A model generated the notes under the pieces. That model saw only the letters and a list, made by a program, of their open reading frames with translations. It was not told the DNA's origin and ran no database searches. Position numbers and translations under genes: made by a program. A stretch of 52,493 nt of DNA, from assembly GCA_947629755.1 (NCBI GenBank), contig CANREY010000003.1, forward strand, positions 1 to 52,493. The letters are read 5' to 3'. This stretch comes from an uncultured Oscillospiraceae bacterium (lineage in GTDB: Bacteria; Bacillota; Clostridia; Oscillospirales; Oscillospiraceae). Within the stretch, counting starts at the first letter, position 1, and every line of letters begins with the position of its first letter. Shown piece after piece: positions 7,761-16,695 of this stretch.

Positions 7761-9086
7761 TTAATTCTCCCGCTCTCCCCGCTCCCGGATAATTATCCTT
7801 ATGGGCGTGCCCTCAAGGCCGAATACCGACCTTATCTGGTTTTCCAGGTACCGCTGATAGGAGAAATGAAAAAGCTCCGAGTCGTTGCAGAATATGACGA
7901 ACGTGGGCGGCCTTACGCTGACCTGGGTCATGTAGAATATCTTGAGCCTGCGCCCCTTGTCGCTGGGCGGCTGTACCCTCGCCTGAGCGTCGGCCAGAAC
8001 GTTATTGAGCTGTCCTGTGGTAATACGCCTGTTGGCCTGCTCGTTTACGGAATTGGCCAGAGCGAATATCCTGTCCACCCTCTGCCCCGTGAGAGCCGAG
8101 ACGAAAAGTATGGGCGCGTAGGGCATGAACGACAGGTCCCTTCTTATGTCCGCCTTCAGCTTGTCCATGGTCTTGCCGTCCTTCTCCACAAGGTCCCACT
8201 TGTTGACAAGTATGATACTGGCCCTTCCGGCCTCGTGGGCCATACCGGCCACCTTCGTGTCCTGCTCGGTGACGCCGTCTCTGGCGTCAATCATTATAAG
8301 GCACACGTCGCACCGCTCTATGGCCAGCTGTGCCCGCATTACGGAAAATTTCTCCACCCTGTCGTCAACTCTCGACTTCCGGCGCATACCGGCGGTGTCT
8401 ATGAGCACGTATTTTCCGAACTCGTTCTCAAAGGGCGTGTCCACCGCGTCACGGGTGGTCCCGGCCTCGTCGGAGACTATGACCCGCTCCTCCCCCAGTA
8501 TCCTGTTGACGATGGAGCTCTTGCCCACGTTGGGCTTGCCGATGAAGGCGAGCTTCACCGCGTCGCTGTCCGCCTCGTCCTCCTCGGCGGGGGGAAAATA
8601 CTTCATGCACTCGTCAAGAAGGTCCCCCGTCCCGTGGCCGTGGAGGGCCGACAGGGCTATGGGGTCCCCAAGTCCGAGGGCGTAGAACTCATAAATATCC
8701 GGGTTTACGGGCCCCACGGAGTCCATCTTGTTCACCGCCAGCACCACGGGCTTGCCGCTCCGCTTGAGCATATCCGCAACCTCCTGGTCCGCGGCGGTGA
8801 CGCCGGTGGATATGTCCCCCACGAACACGACGACGGTGGCCGTGTCTATGGCGATAAGGGCCTGCTCGCGCATGAAGGCCAGTATCTCGCTGTCGGCGGT
8901 AGGCTCTATCCCCCCGGTGTCGACTATGTCAAAGCTCCGCCCGGCCCACTCGCACTTGGCGTAGAGCCTGTCGCGGGTGACCCCCGGCGTGTCCTCCACT
9001 ATTGACAGCCTTGCCCCTGCAAGCTTATTGAATAAAAGGCTCTTGCCCACGTTGGGCCGGCCCACTATGGCAACTCGCGGTCTCAT
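7761..9086 (-). CDS. der: Ribosome assembly GTPase Der (EngA)
   Basis: Two tandem GTPase domains are visible: G1 motifs GRPNVGKS at residues 9-16 and GKPNVGKS near residue 185, each followed by a switch segment (DTPGVTRDR; DEAGTTRDA). NKMD and NKWD specificity motifs follow. The C-terminal KH-like domain ends with GTPIRIIIRERGERE. Der is an essential factor in 50S maturation. Length 441 is typical. GGAGGT precedes the ATG, and it begins 16 bases after the DUF512 gene. Confidence 0.97.
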   Translation of the reverse strand: MRPRVAIVGRPNVGKSLLFNKLAGARLSIVEDTPGVTRDRLYAKCEWAGRSFDIVDTGGIEPTADSEILAFMREQALIAIDTATVVVFVGDISTGVTAADQEVADMLKRSGKPVVLAVNKMDSVGPVNPDIYEFYALGLGDPIALSALHGHGTGDLLDECMKYFPPAEEDEADSDAVKLAFIGKPNVGKSSIVNRILGEERVIVSDEAGTTRDAVDTPFENEFGKYVLIDTAGMRRKSRVDDRVEKFSVMRAQLAIERCDVCLIMIDARDGVTEQDTKVAGMAHEAGRASIILVNKWDLVEKDGKTMDKLKADIRRDLSFMPYAPILFVSALTGQRVDRIFALANSVNEQANRRITTGQLNNVLADAQARVQPPSDKGRRLKIFYMTQVSVRPPTFVIFCNDSELFHFSYQRYLENQIRSVFGLEGTPIRIIIRERGEREN

Positions 9087-9102
9087 TTCTACCTCCGTTT
9101 TC

Positions 9103-10410
9103 TTATGAGAGGAACACTCTCAAAAGCTCCCCTCCGCCGTTATCCATGGGTATCACCGGCACGCCGAGAATTTTCGCGGCCTCGTCGGTGGTCATATCGT
9201 CAAGAAATACGTTCTCTCCGTCCCGGAGCATTCTGTTCGTTATATAAACTCTCTCCCCCAGATCCCGGCCCTTGAGCTGACCTGTCAGGTCCCCGCCGGT
9301 TATGAGCCCCGCCACATCGATGGTGTGGCCGAAAAAGTCGTTGACTATGGGGTAGACCCTCACGTCTATATTGGGAAATTTCTCTTTTGCCAGCGCCAGC
9401 AGCTTCTCTATGGTCCCGGCGGCCGAAACCCCCGTGGCAATCGACGCCGGCGTACCCGCGGCGGGGCCGTCCGCGTCCTCAAGGGCCTCCTGAAACTCCG
9501 AATATAGAAGCCTCAGCATACCCACGCCGTTTTCAAGCTGAGGGTAGCCCTCGTAAAAATCCTCCTCCGGCACATCTCTCCCGGCCTTCAGGTACATCTC
9601 GTCCGAGCAGAAGAATATCCTGCTCCCGTGTCGCTTAAGGCACCTTTCCGAAAAGGCCTCCACCCTGTCCACGGTCTCGGACGCCAGCTCCTTATCAAAG
9701 GGCTTTAAGGGGTAGAGCCCCTCCCTGAATTTCGTCAGTCCCACTGGTATCACGGAACAGCTACGGACCTGAGGGGCTAAACGCGCCAATTTTCTCATGG
9801 TCTTATCCAATTCGTGCCCGTCGTTGAGCCCCGGACAGCAGACTATCTGGCAGTTGAGCTCGATGCCCGCCCTCGCGAACCTTTTCAGTATCTCTATCCC
9901 CCGCCCGGCGTTTTTGTTGCCCAGCATCTTACACCGAAGCTCCGGGTCCATCGTGTGCACCGACACGTTTATGGGGGAAATTTTAAGGTCGATGACTCTC
10001 TGCACCTCCCTCTCCCCCATGTTGGTGAGGGTGAGGTAGCTCCCCGTCAGAAAGGACAGCCGAACGTCGTCGTCCTTGAAATAGAGCGTCTCCCGCATTC
10101 CCGGCGGCATCTGATCCACGAAGCAGAAAACGCAGTTATTGGCGCAGGAGCGCATTCCGTCCATCAAATACTCCTCAAAGTCGAGCCCCGCGTCCTGTCC
10201 CGGCTCCTTCTCCACCGTACATGTGAGCTCCGCCCCGTCCCTCTCCACGGTGAAATCGCTTTCCTCGTCGTAGGCGTAGTACATGTAGTCCAGCACGTCC
10301 GCGACCCGGTTGCCGTCAATGGCAAGGAGCCTGTCCCCCGGCCTTATCCCGGCTGTCTCCGCCGGGGAGCCGGGCGCCACCGTCTTTATCCTGTTTCTCT
10401 CTCCGGACAT
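9103..10410 (-). CDS. DUF512 radical-SAM-like protein with N-terminal PDZ domain
   Basis: The first 70 residues form a PDZ-like domain (VAPGSPAETAGIRPGDRLLA). The cysteines at 89, 93 and 96 give the CxxxCxxC cluster motif of radical SAM enzymes (SCANNCVFCFVDQMPPGM). A long DUF512-type C-terminus follows (VRVYPIVNDFFGHTIDVAG; TGGDLTGQL). The substrate is unknown. It precedes der with a 16-base gap, an arrangement common in Clostridia, so a link to ribosome or RNA biology is possible but unproven. An rpmF terminator lies upstream and no clear promoter was found, so it may depend on read-through. Confidence 0.85.
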   Translation of the reverse strand: MSGERNRIKTVAPGSPAETAGIRPGDRLLAIDGNRVADVLDYMYYAYDEESDFTVERDGAELTCTVEKEPGQDAGLDFEEYLMDGMRSCANNCVFCFVDQMPPGMRETLYFKDDDVRLSFLTGSYLTLTNMGEREVQRVIDLKISPINVSVHTMDPELRCKMLGNKNAGRGIEILKRFARAGIELNCQIVCCPGLNDGHELDKTMRKLARLAPQVRSCSVIPVGLTKFREGLYPLKPFDKELASETVDRVEAFSERCLKRHGSRIFFCSDEMYLKAGRDVPEEDFYEGYPQLENGVGMLRLLYSEFQEALEDADGPAAGTPASIATGVSAAGTIEKLLALAKEKFPNIDVRVYPIVNDFFGHTIDVAGLITGGDLTGQLKGRDLGERVYITNRMLRDGENVFLDDMTTDEAAKILGVPVIPMDNGGGELLRVFLS

Positions 10411-10449
10411 TCCCGCTCCTCCCCTCGCGCCGGACTTCTCAATAACGAA

Positions 10450-10477
10450 AAAGCGGCGGGTTTATGCCCGCCGTTTT
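10450..10477 (-). terminator. Intrinsic terminator of rpmF
   Basis: Read on the minus strand, CGGCGGG and CCCGCCG form a hairpin with a 6-base loop, followed by CTTTTTCG. It lies 15-40 bases beyond the rpmF stop. Confidence 0.8.
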
Positions 10478-10491
10478 TCTAAAGCTCGCTA

Positions 10492-10674
10492 TTACTCGTT
10501 CACAGATACGACTTCACGGCCATTGTATGTGCCGCAGGCCTTGCAGGCTCTGTGGGGCAGATGGAGCTCGCCGCACTTCGGGCAAGCCACGAGAGCGGGA
10601 ACGCTCAGCTTCCAGTTGGAGCCGCGCCTCTTGTCTCTCCTCGCCTTGGACACTTTCCCCTTCGGTACCGCCAT
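10492..10674 (-). CDS. rpmF: 50S ribosomal protein L32 (bL32), zinc-binding form
   Basis: A 60-residue protein with the classic start [17 protein letters not shown] and two zinc-ligand pairs ([18 protein letters not shown]). TAGGAGGTG lies at ideal spacing before the ATG. The upstream YceD/DUF177 gene is its standard partner across bacteria and is co-transcribed from one strong promoter. Confidence 0.98.
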   Translation of the reverse strand: MAVPKGKVSKARRDKRRGSNWKLSVPALVACPKCGELHLPHRACKACGTYNGREVVSVNE

Positions 10675-10695
10675 AATGACACCTCCTACGAAAAT

Positions 10696-11193
10696 TCATT
10701 CTTCTTCCAGAAGCTGACTTAAAGCAGCCATTCTGGGGTCCAGGTCCTCAGCGCAACCGCAGGGCCCTTCGTTTAGATCCTTGCCGCATTTCGGGCAGAG
10801 GCCCCTGCAATCGCTCTTGCAGAGCACCCTCGGCTCAAAATTGAAGATCATCGCGTCTCTGGCTATCTCGTCGAGATCGGCAAAGCCGTTATCTAAAAGA
10901 TAGTAGTCCTCGTTGTCCTCATCCTCAAGCTCCCCGGTGAGGTATGCGGCGCCCTCGTACCGAAAAGTCCTTGAAAACTCCTTAAGACATCTGGCGCACT
11001 GGCATAGCATGTCCGCCTCGATGTCGTACCGCGCCTTTAAAAGTCCCGCGTGGTTCTCCACCCGCCCCCGAACGGTGATGGGCGTCAAATATTTAAGGAC
11101 CCCGTCGAAGGTCAGCCCCTCCCGGTCAAGCTCGAACTCAAAGTCCTCGCTCTTTCCCGGCGAGACGATAAGCTCCCTGAGATCCATTCTCAT
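10696..11193 (-). CDS. YceD/DUF177 family protein (probable 23S rRNA accumulation factor)
   Basis: A 165-residue acidic protein with the DUF177 pattern: a central CQCARCLKEF, a negatively charged stretch, and the C-terminal cysteine cluster CKSDCRGLCPKCGKDL. The start chosen is the ATG after GGAAGGGG with a short spacer; longer versions begin inside the promoter. In E. coli and plants relatives are needed for 23S rRNA accumulation, and the gene almost always precedes rpmF, as here. The exact role in Firmicutes is unproven. Confidence 0.9.
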   Translation of the reverse strand: MRMDLRELIVSPGKSEDFEFELDREGLTFDGVLKYLTPITVRGRVENHAGLLKARYDIEADMLCQCARCLKEFSRTFRYEGAAYLTGELEDEDNEDYYLLDNGFADLDEIARDAMIFNFEPRVLCKSDCRGLCPKCGKDLNEGPCGCAEDLDPRMAALSQLLEEE

Positions 11194-11224
11194 AAAGCCC
11201 ACCCCTTCCAAGTCGCGCCCTGAT

Positions 11225-11253
11225 ATTATAATAAATCCTGACGAAATTGTCAA
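11225..11253 (-). promoter_or_regulatory. Promoter of the DUF177-rpmF operon
   Basis: Perfect consensus TTGACA, 17 bases, TATAAT on the minus strand, about 30 bases before the start codon. Among the strongest promoters in the window. Confidence 0.85.
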
Positions 11254-11316
11254 TATCTTTTTTAAAACAACAATAAAAAAGAAATGAAAATCCCACCTTT
11301 TGCCGCGCCTATCCAG

Positions 11317-11351
11317 AAAGTGAGCCGTCTTGCGGTAAGACGGCCCACTTT
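11317..11351. terminator. Hairpin after the WG-repeat/SLH gene, probably a terminator
   Basis: Arms AAAGTG-a-GCCGTCTT and AAGACGGC-c-CACTTT pair with one mismatch, 8 bases past the stop codon. The T-rich tail (TATTTTATT) is on the plus-strand side, so minus-strand termination is less certain. Confidence 0.55.
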
Positions 11352-11358
11352 ATTTTAT

Positions 11359-13158
11359 TCAGCTTGCGAATTTAGTAAGCGCCCTGTATACCATTGTCGC
11401 GGCTTGGGCGCGGGTGGCGGGGCCCTTGGGGTCGAGAAGCCCGTTGTTGCCGTTTATTATGCCGTTGTCCACGCACCAGTTGACGGCGGTCACGGCATAG
11501 CTTTCAACGGAGGACACGTCGGGGAAGTCCGGCGTCTTGTCGCAGGCCGGCTCGTCAAAATACCGCCAGAGCATGGTGGCGATCTCCTGACGGGTCACGG
11601 TGGCCTCCGGCCTTGTGCCGTCGGAGACTTTAGCGCCCACACACCACTCCATACCGGCCTTGTACCATGGGTCCCCGGCGGTATCCACGCCGTCGGCACG
11701 GGCGAGTATCGTCATGAGCATACCCCGTGTGGTGGTCACGTTGGGCGAGAATTTCCCCGCGCCGGTCCCGTTCATAAGATTATGCTCCGCCATATACTCC
11801 GCCGCCTCCGCGCACCACTCCGGCACGTCGGTGAGGGCAGGCGCAGTGGGAGTATCGGGAGTATCGGGAGTGGCGGCCTCGTCGGAATAGGGGTTGACAA
11901 AATACCCAAGCTTACCGTCCTTGAGTACGGCCACGTATGTGCCGTAGCTGTCATCTAAAAGGTCTCCCGAACTGTAAGCGAGGCAAACATCGTCAAAATC
12001 ATTCGGTTCGATCACCCTGTTGCCGTCCCGGTCGACGTAAATGTGGCCTTCATCTCCATAGACCAGCGCAAGGCCGCTGTTAAATTCCATCATGCGCGTT
12101 GAAGCAATTCTCGGCATTATCTCCTTGCCCGTAAGGTCGAGTAGCGTCACCAGAGGCTCGTTATTTACAACGGTATAAGCCCGTATGCGATCTTCACTTA
12201 TCCAACTGGAGTACCCATAGTCGTACTCTTTTCTGGAGAAGGTCCCCACGGTGTTCCCGGTCTTATCTATGACCCTGACGGTATCGCCCTCGGAGACTAA
12301 CGCGTGGCCACCGTTGAAATCTCCCGCGCTGTCGTATTTAATCGGAATGACGGTTTTACCGCTCTTGTCCACATAGCCGTATTTCAGCGCCTTTGTTTCG
12401 TCCCTTTTTCCCACGGCAATAAGGCCGTCGTAACAAAGGCTCATCGAATCGTATTCGCAGGGTATGACCTCCTTGCCAGTTGAGTCTATAGCCCCGTACT
12501 TCATGCTATCATTCCTTACAGCCGCTATGCCGTCATTAAACGGTTCAATATAGTTATATTTCCCCGGCTTCACAAGATAGTTAAATTTTGTGTCTAAGAC
12601 CGCGTAGCCGTCATTAGAAGAATGGACGAGGGCGGCGCCGTTTTCAAAGGGCATGGCAAGCCAAAGCTCGTCTGTGTACATCGGATTTCCATTGGTATCT
12701 ATATACCCGTCTTTATAACCTGTTTTTTCCGAATTTGAGTGAACCGCCGCGTACCCATCGTAGAAGGGAGTCGCGTCATAATATACAGGTTCCAGAATCA
12801 CCTTCCCGGAGGTGTCCATAAAGCCATAAGCGTCAATATCTACATTTTCACCGGCAACCCCTATCATCGCCCGGCCTTCCTTGAAAGGATAAATGAAATA
12901 ATCTCCGTATTTGTCCGTCCGGCGTCCCGTCGCCACGTCAATGTTCATCACACTGTACCCTTCATCGCCGATAAGCAGCAGAGAGAATATCCCAAACTCC
13001 TTTACGTAGCTTGCGTCGACCACATTATGGTCGCCAACCGTCTCATTGAACCATTTTACATCGAGCTTTTTCCCTCCCGCCGCCAAGGCCGGGGTCGCGA
13101 CCGCCGCGCAGAGTATGAGCGCGAGGGCCAGAGCCAAAATGCGTTTTTTTGCTTTCAT
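11359..13158 (-). CDS. Secreted WG-repeat protein with C-terminal S-layer homology domains
   Basis: The 599-residue protein starts with a signal peptide (MKAKKRILALALALILCAA, then ATPALAAGG); AAGGAGG precedes that ATG, so the longer reading frame upstream is rejected. Residues about 40-420 hold repeated WG-type units of the form YGYVDKSGKTVIPIKYDSA, a likely beta-propeller-like scaffold. A Thr/Pro linker (AATPDTPDTPTAP) follows. The last about 170 residues carry three SLH units, each with the FSP/TRGM or TRAQ type signature, which should bind pyruvylated wall polymer. It is surface-anchored; its ligand is unknown. It has its own promoter with a long leader. Confidence 0.88.
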   Translation of the reverse strand: MKAKKRILALALALILCAAVATPALAAGGKKLDVKWFNETVGDHNVVDASYVKEFGIFSLLLIGDEGYSVMNIDVATGRRTDKYGDYFIYPFKEGRAMIGVAGENVDIDAYGFMDTSGKVILEPVYYDATPFYDGYAAVHSNSEKTGYKDGYIDTNGNPMYTDELWLAMPFENGAALVHSSNDGYAVLDTKFNYLVKPGKYNYIEPFNDGIAAVRNDSMKYGAIDSTGKEVIPCEYDSMSLCYDGLIAVGKRDETKALKYGYVDKSGKTVIPIKYDSAGDFNGGHALVSEGDTVRVIDKTGNTVGTFSRKEYDYGYSSWISEDRIRAYTVVNNEPLVTLLDLTGKEIMPRIASTRMMEFNSGLALVYGDEGHIYVDRDGNRVIEPNDFDDVCLAYSSGDLLDDSYGTYVAVLKDGKLGYFVNPYSDEAATPDTPDTPTAPALTDVPEWCAEAAEYMAEHNLMNGTGAGKFSPNVTTTRGMLMTILARADGVDTAGDPWYKAGMEWCVGAKVSDGTRPEATVTRQEIATMLWRYFDEPACDKTPDFPDVSSVESYAVTAVNWCVDNGIINGNNGLLDPKGPATRAQAATMVYRALTKFAS

Positions 13159-13311
13159 GTCTTTTCCTCCTTGATAATAATTATTTTTCTCCCGGCATAC
13201 CGGGGAAGTATCGCCGCTCCCCCGGTATCTTTCGCCGTGAGAAAAAACAAAAATCGCGCGTGGCGGGCAAGGAGACCCCGACACACACGCGAACATAGCA
13301 ACACGAGCCTA

Positions 13312-13339
13312 ATTATACTTGCAAAAATTCAAGCTACAA
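13312..13339 (-). promoter_or_regulatory. Promoter of the WG-repeat/SLH gene
   Basis: TTGTAG, 16 bases, TATAAT on the minus strand. It implies a leader of roughly 147 bases before the ATG, with a small hairpin (CCCGGtatgccGGG) in it. No known riboswitch was recognised. Confidence 0.65.
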
Positions 13340-13398
13340 GTTAAAATAGACATGGTGCAGAGTAATTCTGTTGTGTGGGTGGTTCGTGCACCCGCGCA

Positions 13399-13429
13399 GG
13401 AGTGAAGGGGCCGCAATCCCCTTCACTCC
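13399..13429 (+). terminator. Strong hairpin in the gap before the pseudouridine synthase gene
   Basis: The gap between the two divergent genes (13159-13543) holds the promoter above and this perfect 12-bp stem GGAGTGAAGGGG / CCCCTTCACTCC with a 7-base loop, followed by a T-rich stretch on the plus strand. It may be a terminator or attenuator of a short leader for rluA. No small ORF with a ribosome site was convincing here. Confidence 0.5.
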
Positions 13430-13543
13430 GCCGCTATTTTGTTTTCCTCGTGCTTATTCTACCGCATTTTATCATAATTGGCAAGAGTTTTTTGAGCTTT
13501 ATGGCATTGCCACAGCTACTCCTTTCGGAAGGAAGATCGCGAC

Positions 13544-14494
13544 TTGAGAGAATTCACCATCAACCAAAACGACGCGGGCCAGCGGCTGGACAGGTTCGTC
13601 GGGAAGGCCGTGCCGCTGCTGCCGGAGGCGCTTTTACAAAAATATATACGCTTAAAACGCATAAAGCTCAACGGCAAGGGCGCGAAGCGGGACGTGAGGC
13701 TCTCCGCCGGGGACGTGGTCTCCATGTATATTAACGATGAGTTTTTTGAAAAGCCCACGGAGGACAACGCTTGGCTCCGGATAAACACGCCGAAGGTGAA
13801 CGTGGTCTACGAGGACGAAAATATCCTCCTCGCCCACAAACCCGCCGGGGTGCTGTGCCACTCCGGGGACGGGTGGGAATACAACACGCTCATCTCAAAC
13901 ATAAAGGCGTACCTCTATAAAACCGGCCAGTGGGACCCCAAGGCCGAGAACTCCTTCTCCCCCGCCCTTTGCAACCGCATCGACCGGAACACCGAGGGGC
14001 TGGTCATTGCCGCCAAGACCGCCGAGGCGCTCCGTATTTTAGACGAAAAGATACGCGCACGGGAGATAGACAAATTTTATCTCGCCGCCGTCCACGGAAG
14101 GCTTGATCCCCCTGAGGGGGAGCTTACGGGCTTCATCTTTAAGGACAGCTCCAAAAACCGGGTCTACGTCCGTGAAAAGCCTGAGCCCGGAGCCCGCTCG
14201 GCGAGGACAAGATACAGGACCCTCCAATATAAAAACGGCCTCTCCCTCATTGAGTGCCAGCTCCTCACCGGCCGCACCCACCAGATAAGGGCCCAACTCT
14301 CCCACGCCGGCCACCCCCTTTTAGGGGACGGCAAGTACGGCAAGGACCGGCCCGACGGGGACATGCCCGGTCAGGCGCTGTGCTCATATAAGCTAAAATT
14401 TTCCTTTAAAACCGACGCCGGTTCGTTAAATTATCTGAAAGACCGTGAGTTTACGGTCCCGAAACCGTCTTTTGTCGAAAAATATTTTAATTGA
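13544..14494 (+). CDS. RluA-family 23S rRNA pseudouridine synthase
   Basis: An N-terminal S4 RNA-binding domain (RLDRFVGKAVPLLPEALL onward) is followed by the RluA catalytic domain. The catalytic aspartate is Asp147 in CNRIDRNTEGL, the family's HRLD motif with Asn-Arg-Ile before Asp. A further conserved block is LLTGRTHQIRAQLSHAGHPL. The start is a TTG preceded by GGAAGGA at about 10 bases; no in-frame ATG is plausible. Length 316 suits RluC/RluD types, but the exact target uridines cannot be read from sequence. Confidence 0.92.
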   Translation: MREFTINQNDAGQRLDRFVGKAVPLLPEALLQKYIRLKRIKLNGKGAKRDVRLSAGDVVSMYINDEFFEKPTEDNAWLRINTPKVNVVYEDENILLAHKPAGVLCHSGDGWEYNTLISNIKAYLYKTGQWDPKAENSFSPALCNRIDRNTEGLVIAAKTAEALRILDEKIRAREIDKFYLAAVHGRLDPPEGELTGFIFKDSSKNRVYVREKPEPGARSARTRYRTLQYKNGLSLIECQLLTGRTHQIRAQLSHAGHPLLGDGKYGKDRPDGDMPGQALCSYKLKFSFKTDAGSLNYLKDREFTVPKPSFVEKYFN

Positions 14495-14506
14495 CCGAAA
14501 TATTTG

Positions 14507-14535
14507 TTGACATTCCTGAATATTATCTGTATATT
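14507..14535 (+). promoter_or_regulatory. Promoter of the pot operon
   Basis: TTGACA, 17 bases, TATATT just after the rluA-family gene. It predicts a transcript start near 14542 and a leader of about 100 bases. Confidence 0.8.
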
Positions 14536-14544
14536 TATTTCGAT

Positions 14545-14587
14545 ATCCGTGAGGAGTCTTGGTTGGAAGCTGGGGGTCTTCACGGAT
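14545..14587 (+). promoter_or_regulatory. Leader hairpin upstream of potA
   Basis: ATCCGTGA and TCACGGAT pair as a perfect 8-bp stem closing a 27-base G-rich loop at the very 5' end of the predicted leader. It is followed by 55 unstructured-looking bases before the ribosome site. It could be a regulatory RNA element or only a protective 5' stem; no known riboswitch class was recognised. Confidence 0.4.
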
Positions 14588-14642
14588 TTACTAATCTGTT
14601 CGTGTGTCTCCCAATGGCATACGAGAAAAGAGGGGGAGGATA

Positions 14643-15830
14643 ATGTCCAAAGAACTCATACGTCTCAAAGACGTGACCATGACCTTCGACGGCGAGACCG
14701 TCTTAAAGGACATCAACATCTATTTTAATGACAAGGAATTTCTCACGCTGCTCGGCCCCTCAGGCTGTGGCAAGACCACAATGCTGCGCATAATCGGCGG
14801 CTTCCAGACGCCGACAAGCGGGGACGTGCTGTTTGACGGCGTGAGGATAAACGACGTTCCTCCGCACCTGCGGCAGGTGAACACGGTGTTCCAGAAGTAC
14901 GCCCTTTTTCCCCATCTGAACGTCTACGACAACGTGGCCTTCGGCCTTCGCATACCCCGTGAGACCGAGGGACCCGACGGCAAGAAGCAGAAGGTGAAGC
15001 TTCCCAAGGACGAGATAGACCAGCGCGTCCGGGAGATGCTTGAGGTGGTGTCCCTGAAGGGCTTTGAGCACCGCTCCATCGCCTCCCTCTCCGGCGGCCA
15101 ACAGCAGCGCGTGGCCATTGCCCGCGCCCTCGTGAACCGCCCCAAGGTCCTTTTGCTTGACGAGCCCCTTGGCGCTCTTGACATGCGCCTTCGCAAGGAC
15201 ATGCAGCAGGAGCTCAAGCGCATACAGCAGCAGATGGGCATAACCTTCATAAACGTGACCCACGACCAGGAGGAGGCTCTGGCCATGTCCGACACCGTGG
15301 TGGTCATGAACGAGGGCGTCATACAGCAGATAGGCACGCCGGAGGACATATATAACGAGCCCAAAAACGCCTTCGTGGCGGATTTCATCGGCGAGAGCAA
15401 CATAGTCGACGGCATAATGCGCGCCGACGGCGTAGTCGAGATATTCAACCGCCGCTTCGCCTGCTTAGACGGCGGCTTTGAGAAAGATGAGCCCGTGGAC
15501 GTGGTCATAAGGCCGGAGGACGTGGACATCGTCTCCGAGGCCGAGGGCCAGCTTCGCGGCGTTGTGACCTCCGTCACCTTCAAGGGCGTCCACTACGACA
15601 CCATAGTCGACTTCTACGGCTTTAAGTGGCTCATAGAGACAACCGACTACTGCCCCGTGGACAGCCGTATCGGCATAAAGATAGACCCCGACGGGATACA
15701 CGTCATGAAAAAGAGCAAGTATTCCGGCATGTTCGGCGACTACTCCTCCTACTCCGAGGAGTACGACGAGATAAACGACCCCACCCTTATTGACGATGAT
15801 GAGGCGGAGGGCACGGCAGATGAGGAATAA
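14643..15830 (+). CDS. potA: Spermidine/putrescine ABC transporter ATP-binding protein
   Basis: A 395-residue ABC ATPase: Walker [10 protein letters not shown] near residue 40, signature [15 protein letters not shown], Walker [12 protein letters not shown], and the H-loop [11 protein letters not shown]-terminal TOBE-type domain contains [10 protein letters not shown]. It powers import of polyamines. The ATG with GGGGGAGG just upstream is preferred over one 13 codons earlier. The last 11 bases overlap potB, so the two are translationally coupled. The long acidic tail (EEYDEINDP onward) is somewhat longer than usual. Confidence 0.95.
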   Translation: MSKELIRLKDVTMTFDGETVLKDINIYFNDKEFLTLLGPSGCGKTTMLRIIGGFQTPTSGDVLFDGVRINDVPPHLRQVNTVFQKYALFPHLNVYDNVAFGLRIPRETEGPDGKKQKVKLPKDEIDQRVREMLEVVSLKGFEHRSIASLSGGQQQRVAIARALVNRPKVLLLDEPLGALDMRLRKDMQQELKRIQQQMGITFINVTHDQEEALAMSDTVVVMNEGVIQQIGTPEDIYNEPKNAFVADFIGESNIVDGIMRADGVVEIFNRRFACLDGGFEKDEPVDVVIRPEDVDIVSEAEGQLRGVVTSVTFKGVHYDTIVDFYGFKWLIETTDYCPVDSRIGIKIDPDGIHVMKKSKYSGMFGDYSSYSEEYDEINDPTLIDDDEAEGTADEE

Positions 15831-16695
15831 GCGCTCCCTTTTCGCCGTCCCCTACGTTATCTGGATGGCGCTTTTCGTGGTGATACCCATTATCATAATG
15901 CTCGTCTACTCCCTCACCGTCCCTGTTGAGACGGCTCAGGGCGACGTGCTCCATGGCTCCCTTGAGAATTTCACCGGCATGACACTCTACGCCGGCGTAT
16001 TCGGCAGGTCCTTCTGGCTTGCCCTCGTCGCCACGGTAATATGCCTTTTCATCGGCTACCCGGTGGCCTACCTCATGAGCCGTGAAGGCCCCGGCTTTCA
16101 GCGCGTGGCAATGGCCCTCATAATGCTCCCCATGTGGATGAACTTCCTCCTTCGCACCTACGCCTGGATGTCCATTCTTGAAAATAACGGCCTTCTAAAT
16201 CAGCTTTTCGCGAAATTAGGCATAATCTCCCTCTATAACCGCCTGACCGGCAGCGACATAGACCACTTCCAGATGATACGCACCTCCGGCGCGGTGGTGC
16301 TGGGCATGGTCTACAACTACCTGCCCTTCATGATACTTCCCATCTACACCGTCCTCGTGAAGCTCGATAACCGCCTCATCGAGGCGGCGGCGGATCTTGG
16401 GGCCAACTCCGCCACGGTATTCAGGCGCGTGACGCTGCCCCTGTCTCTCTCCGGCATAGTCTCCGGCGTCACCATGGTGTTCGTCCCCTCCGTGTCCACC
16501 TTCGCCATCTCCCGCCTTCTTGGCGGCGGCAAGGAGACCATGCTTGGCGACCTCATCGAAAATCAGTTTCTCGGCGGGGCCTACAATCCCCATCTCGGCG
16601 CGGCCATATCAATGGTCATGATGGTCATTGTCCTTATCTGCATGGTGGTAATGAACCACTTCGGCGACGGTGAGGAGGAGGCGATGATGCTCTGA
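15820..16695 (+). CDS. potB: Spermidine/putrescine ABC transporter permease PotB
   Basis: A 291-residue permease with six membrane helices and the EAA coupling loop [20 protein letters not shown]. The ATG at the potA stop, with GGCGGAGGG upstream, is taken as the start. Its stop overlaps the next ATG by one base (TGATG). It forms the channel with the permease half of the fused PotCD protein. Confidence 0.94.
   Translation: MRNKRSLFAVPYVIWMALFVVIPIIIMLVYSLTVPVETAQGDVLHGSLENFTGMTLYAGVFGRSFWLALVATVICLFIGYPVAYLMSREGPGFQRVAMALIMLPMWMNFLLRTYAWMSILENNGLLNQLFAKLGIISLYNRLTGSDIDHFQMIRTSGAVVLGMVYNYLPFMILPIYTVLVKLDNRLIEAAADLGANSATVFRRVTLPLSLSGIVSGVTMVFVPSVSTFAISRLLGGGKETMLGDLIENQFLGGAYNPHLGAAISMVMMVIVLICMVVMNHFGDGEEEAMML

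Noticed and set aside
7719-9005. 428-codon plus-strand frame opposite der
   Set aside because: Der has two complete GTPase domains on the minus strand; the opposite frame starts inside repeat R1 and has no family signal.
14545-14587. Known riboswitch classes in the potA leader
   Set aside because: None of the consensus blocks of preQ1, guanidine, SAM, TPP or glycine elements are present, so it is listed only as an unnamed leader hairpin.
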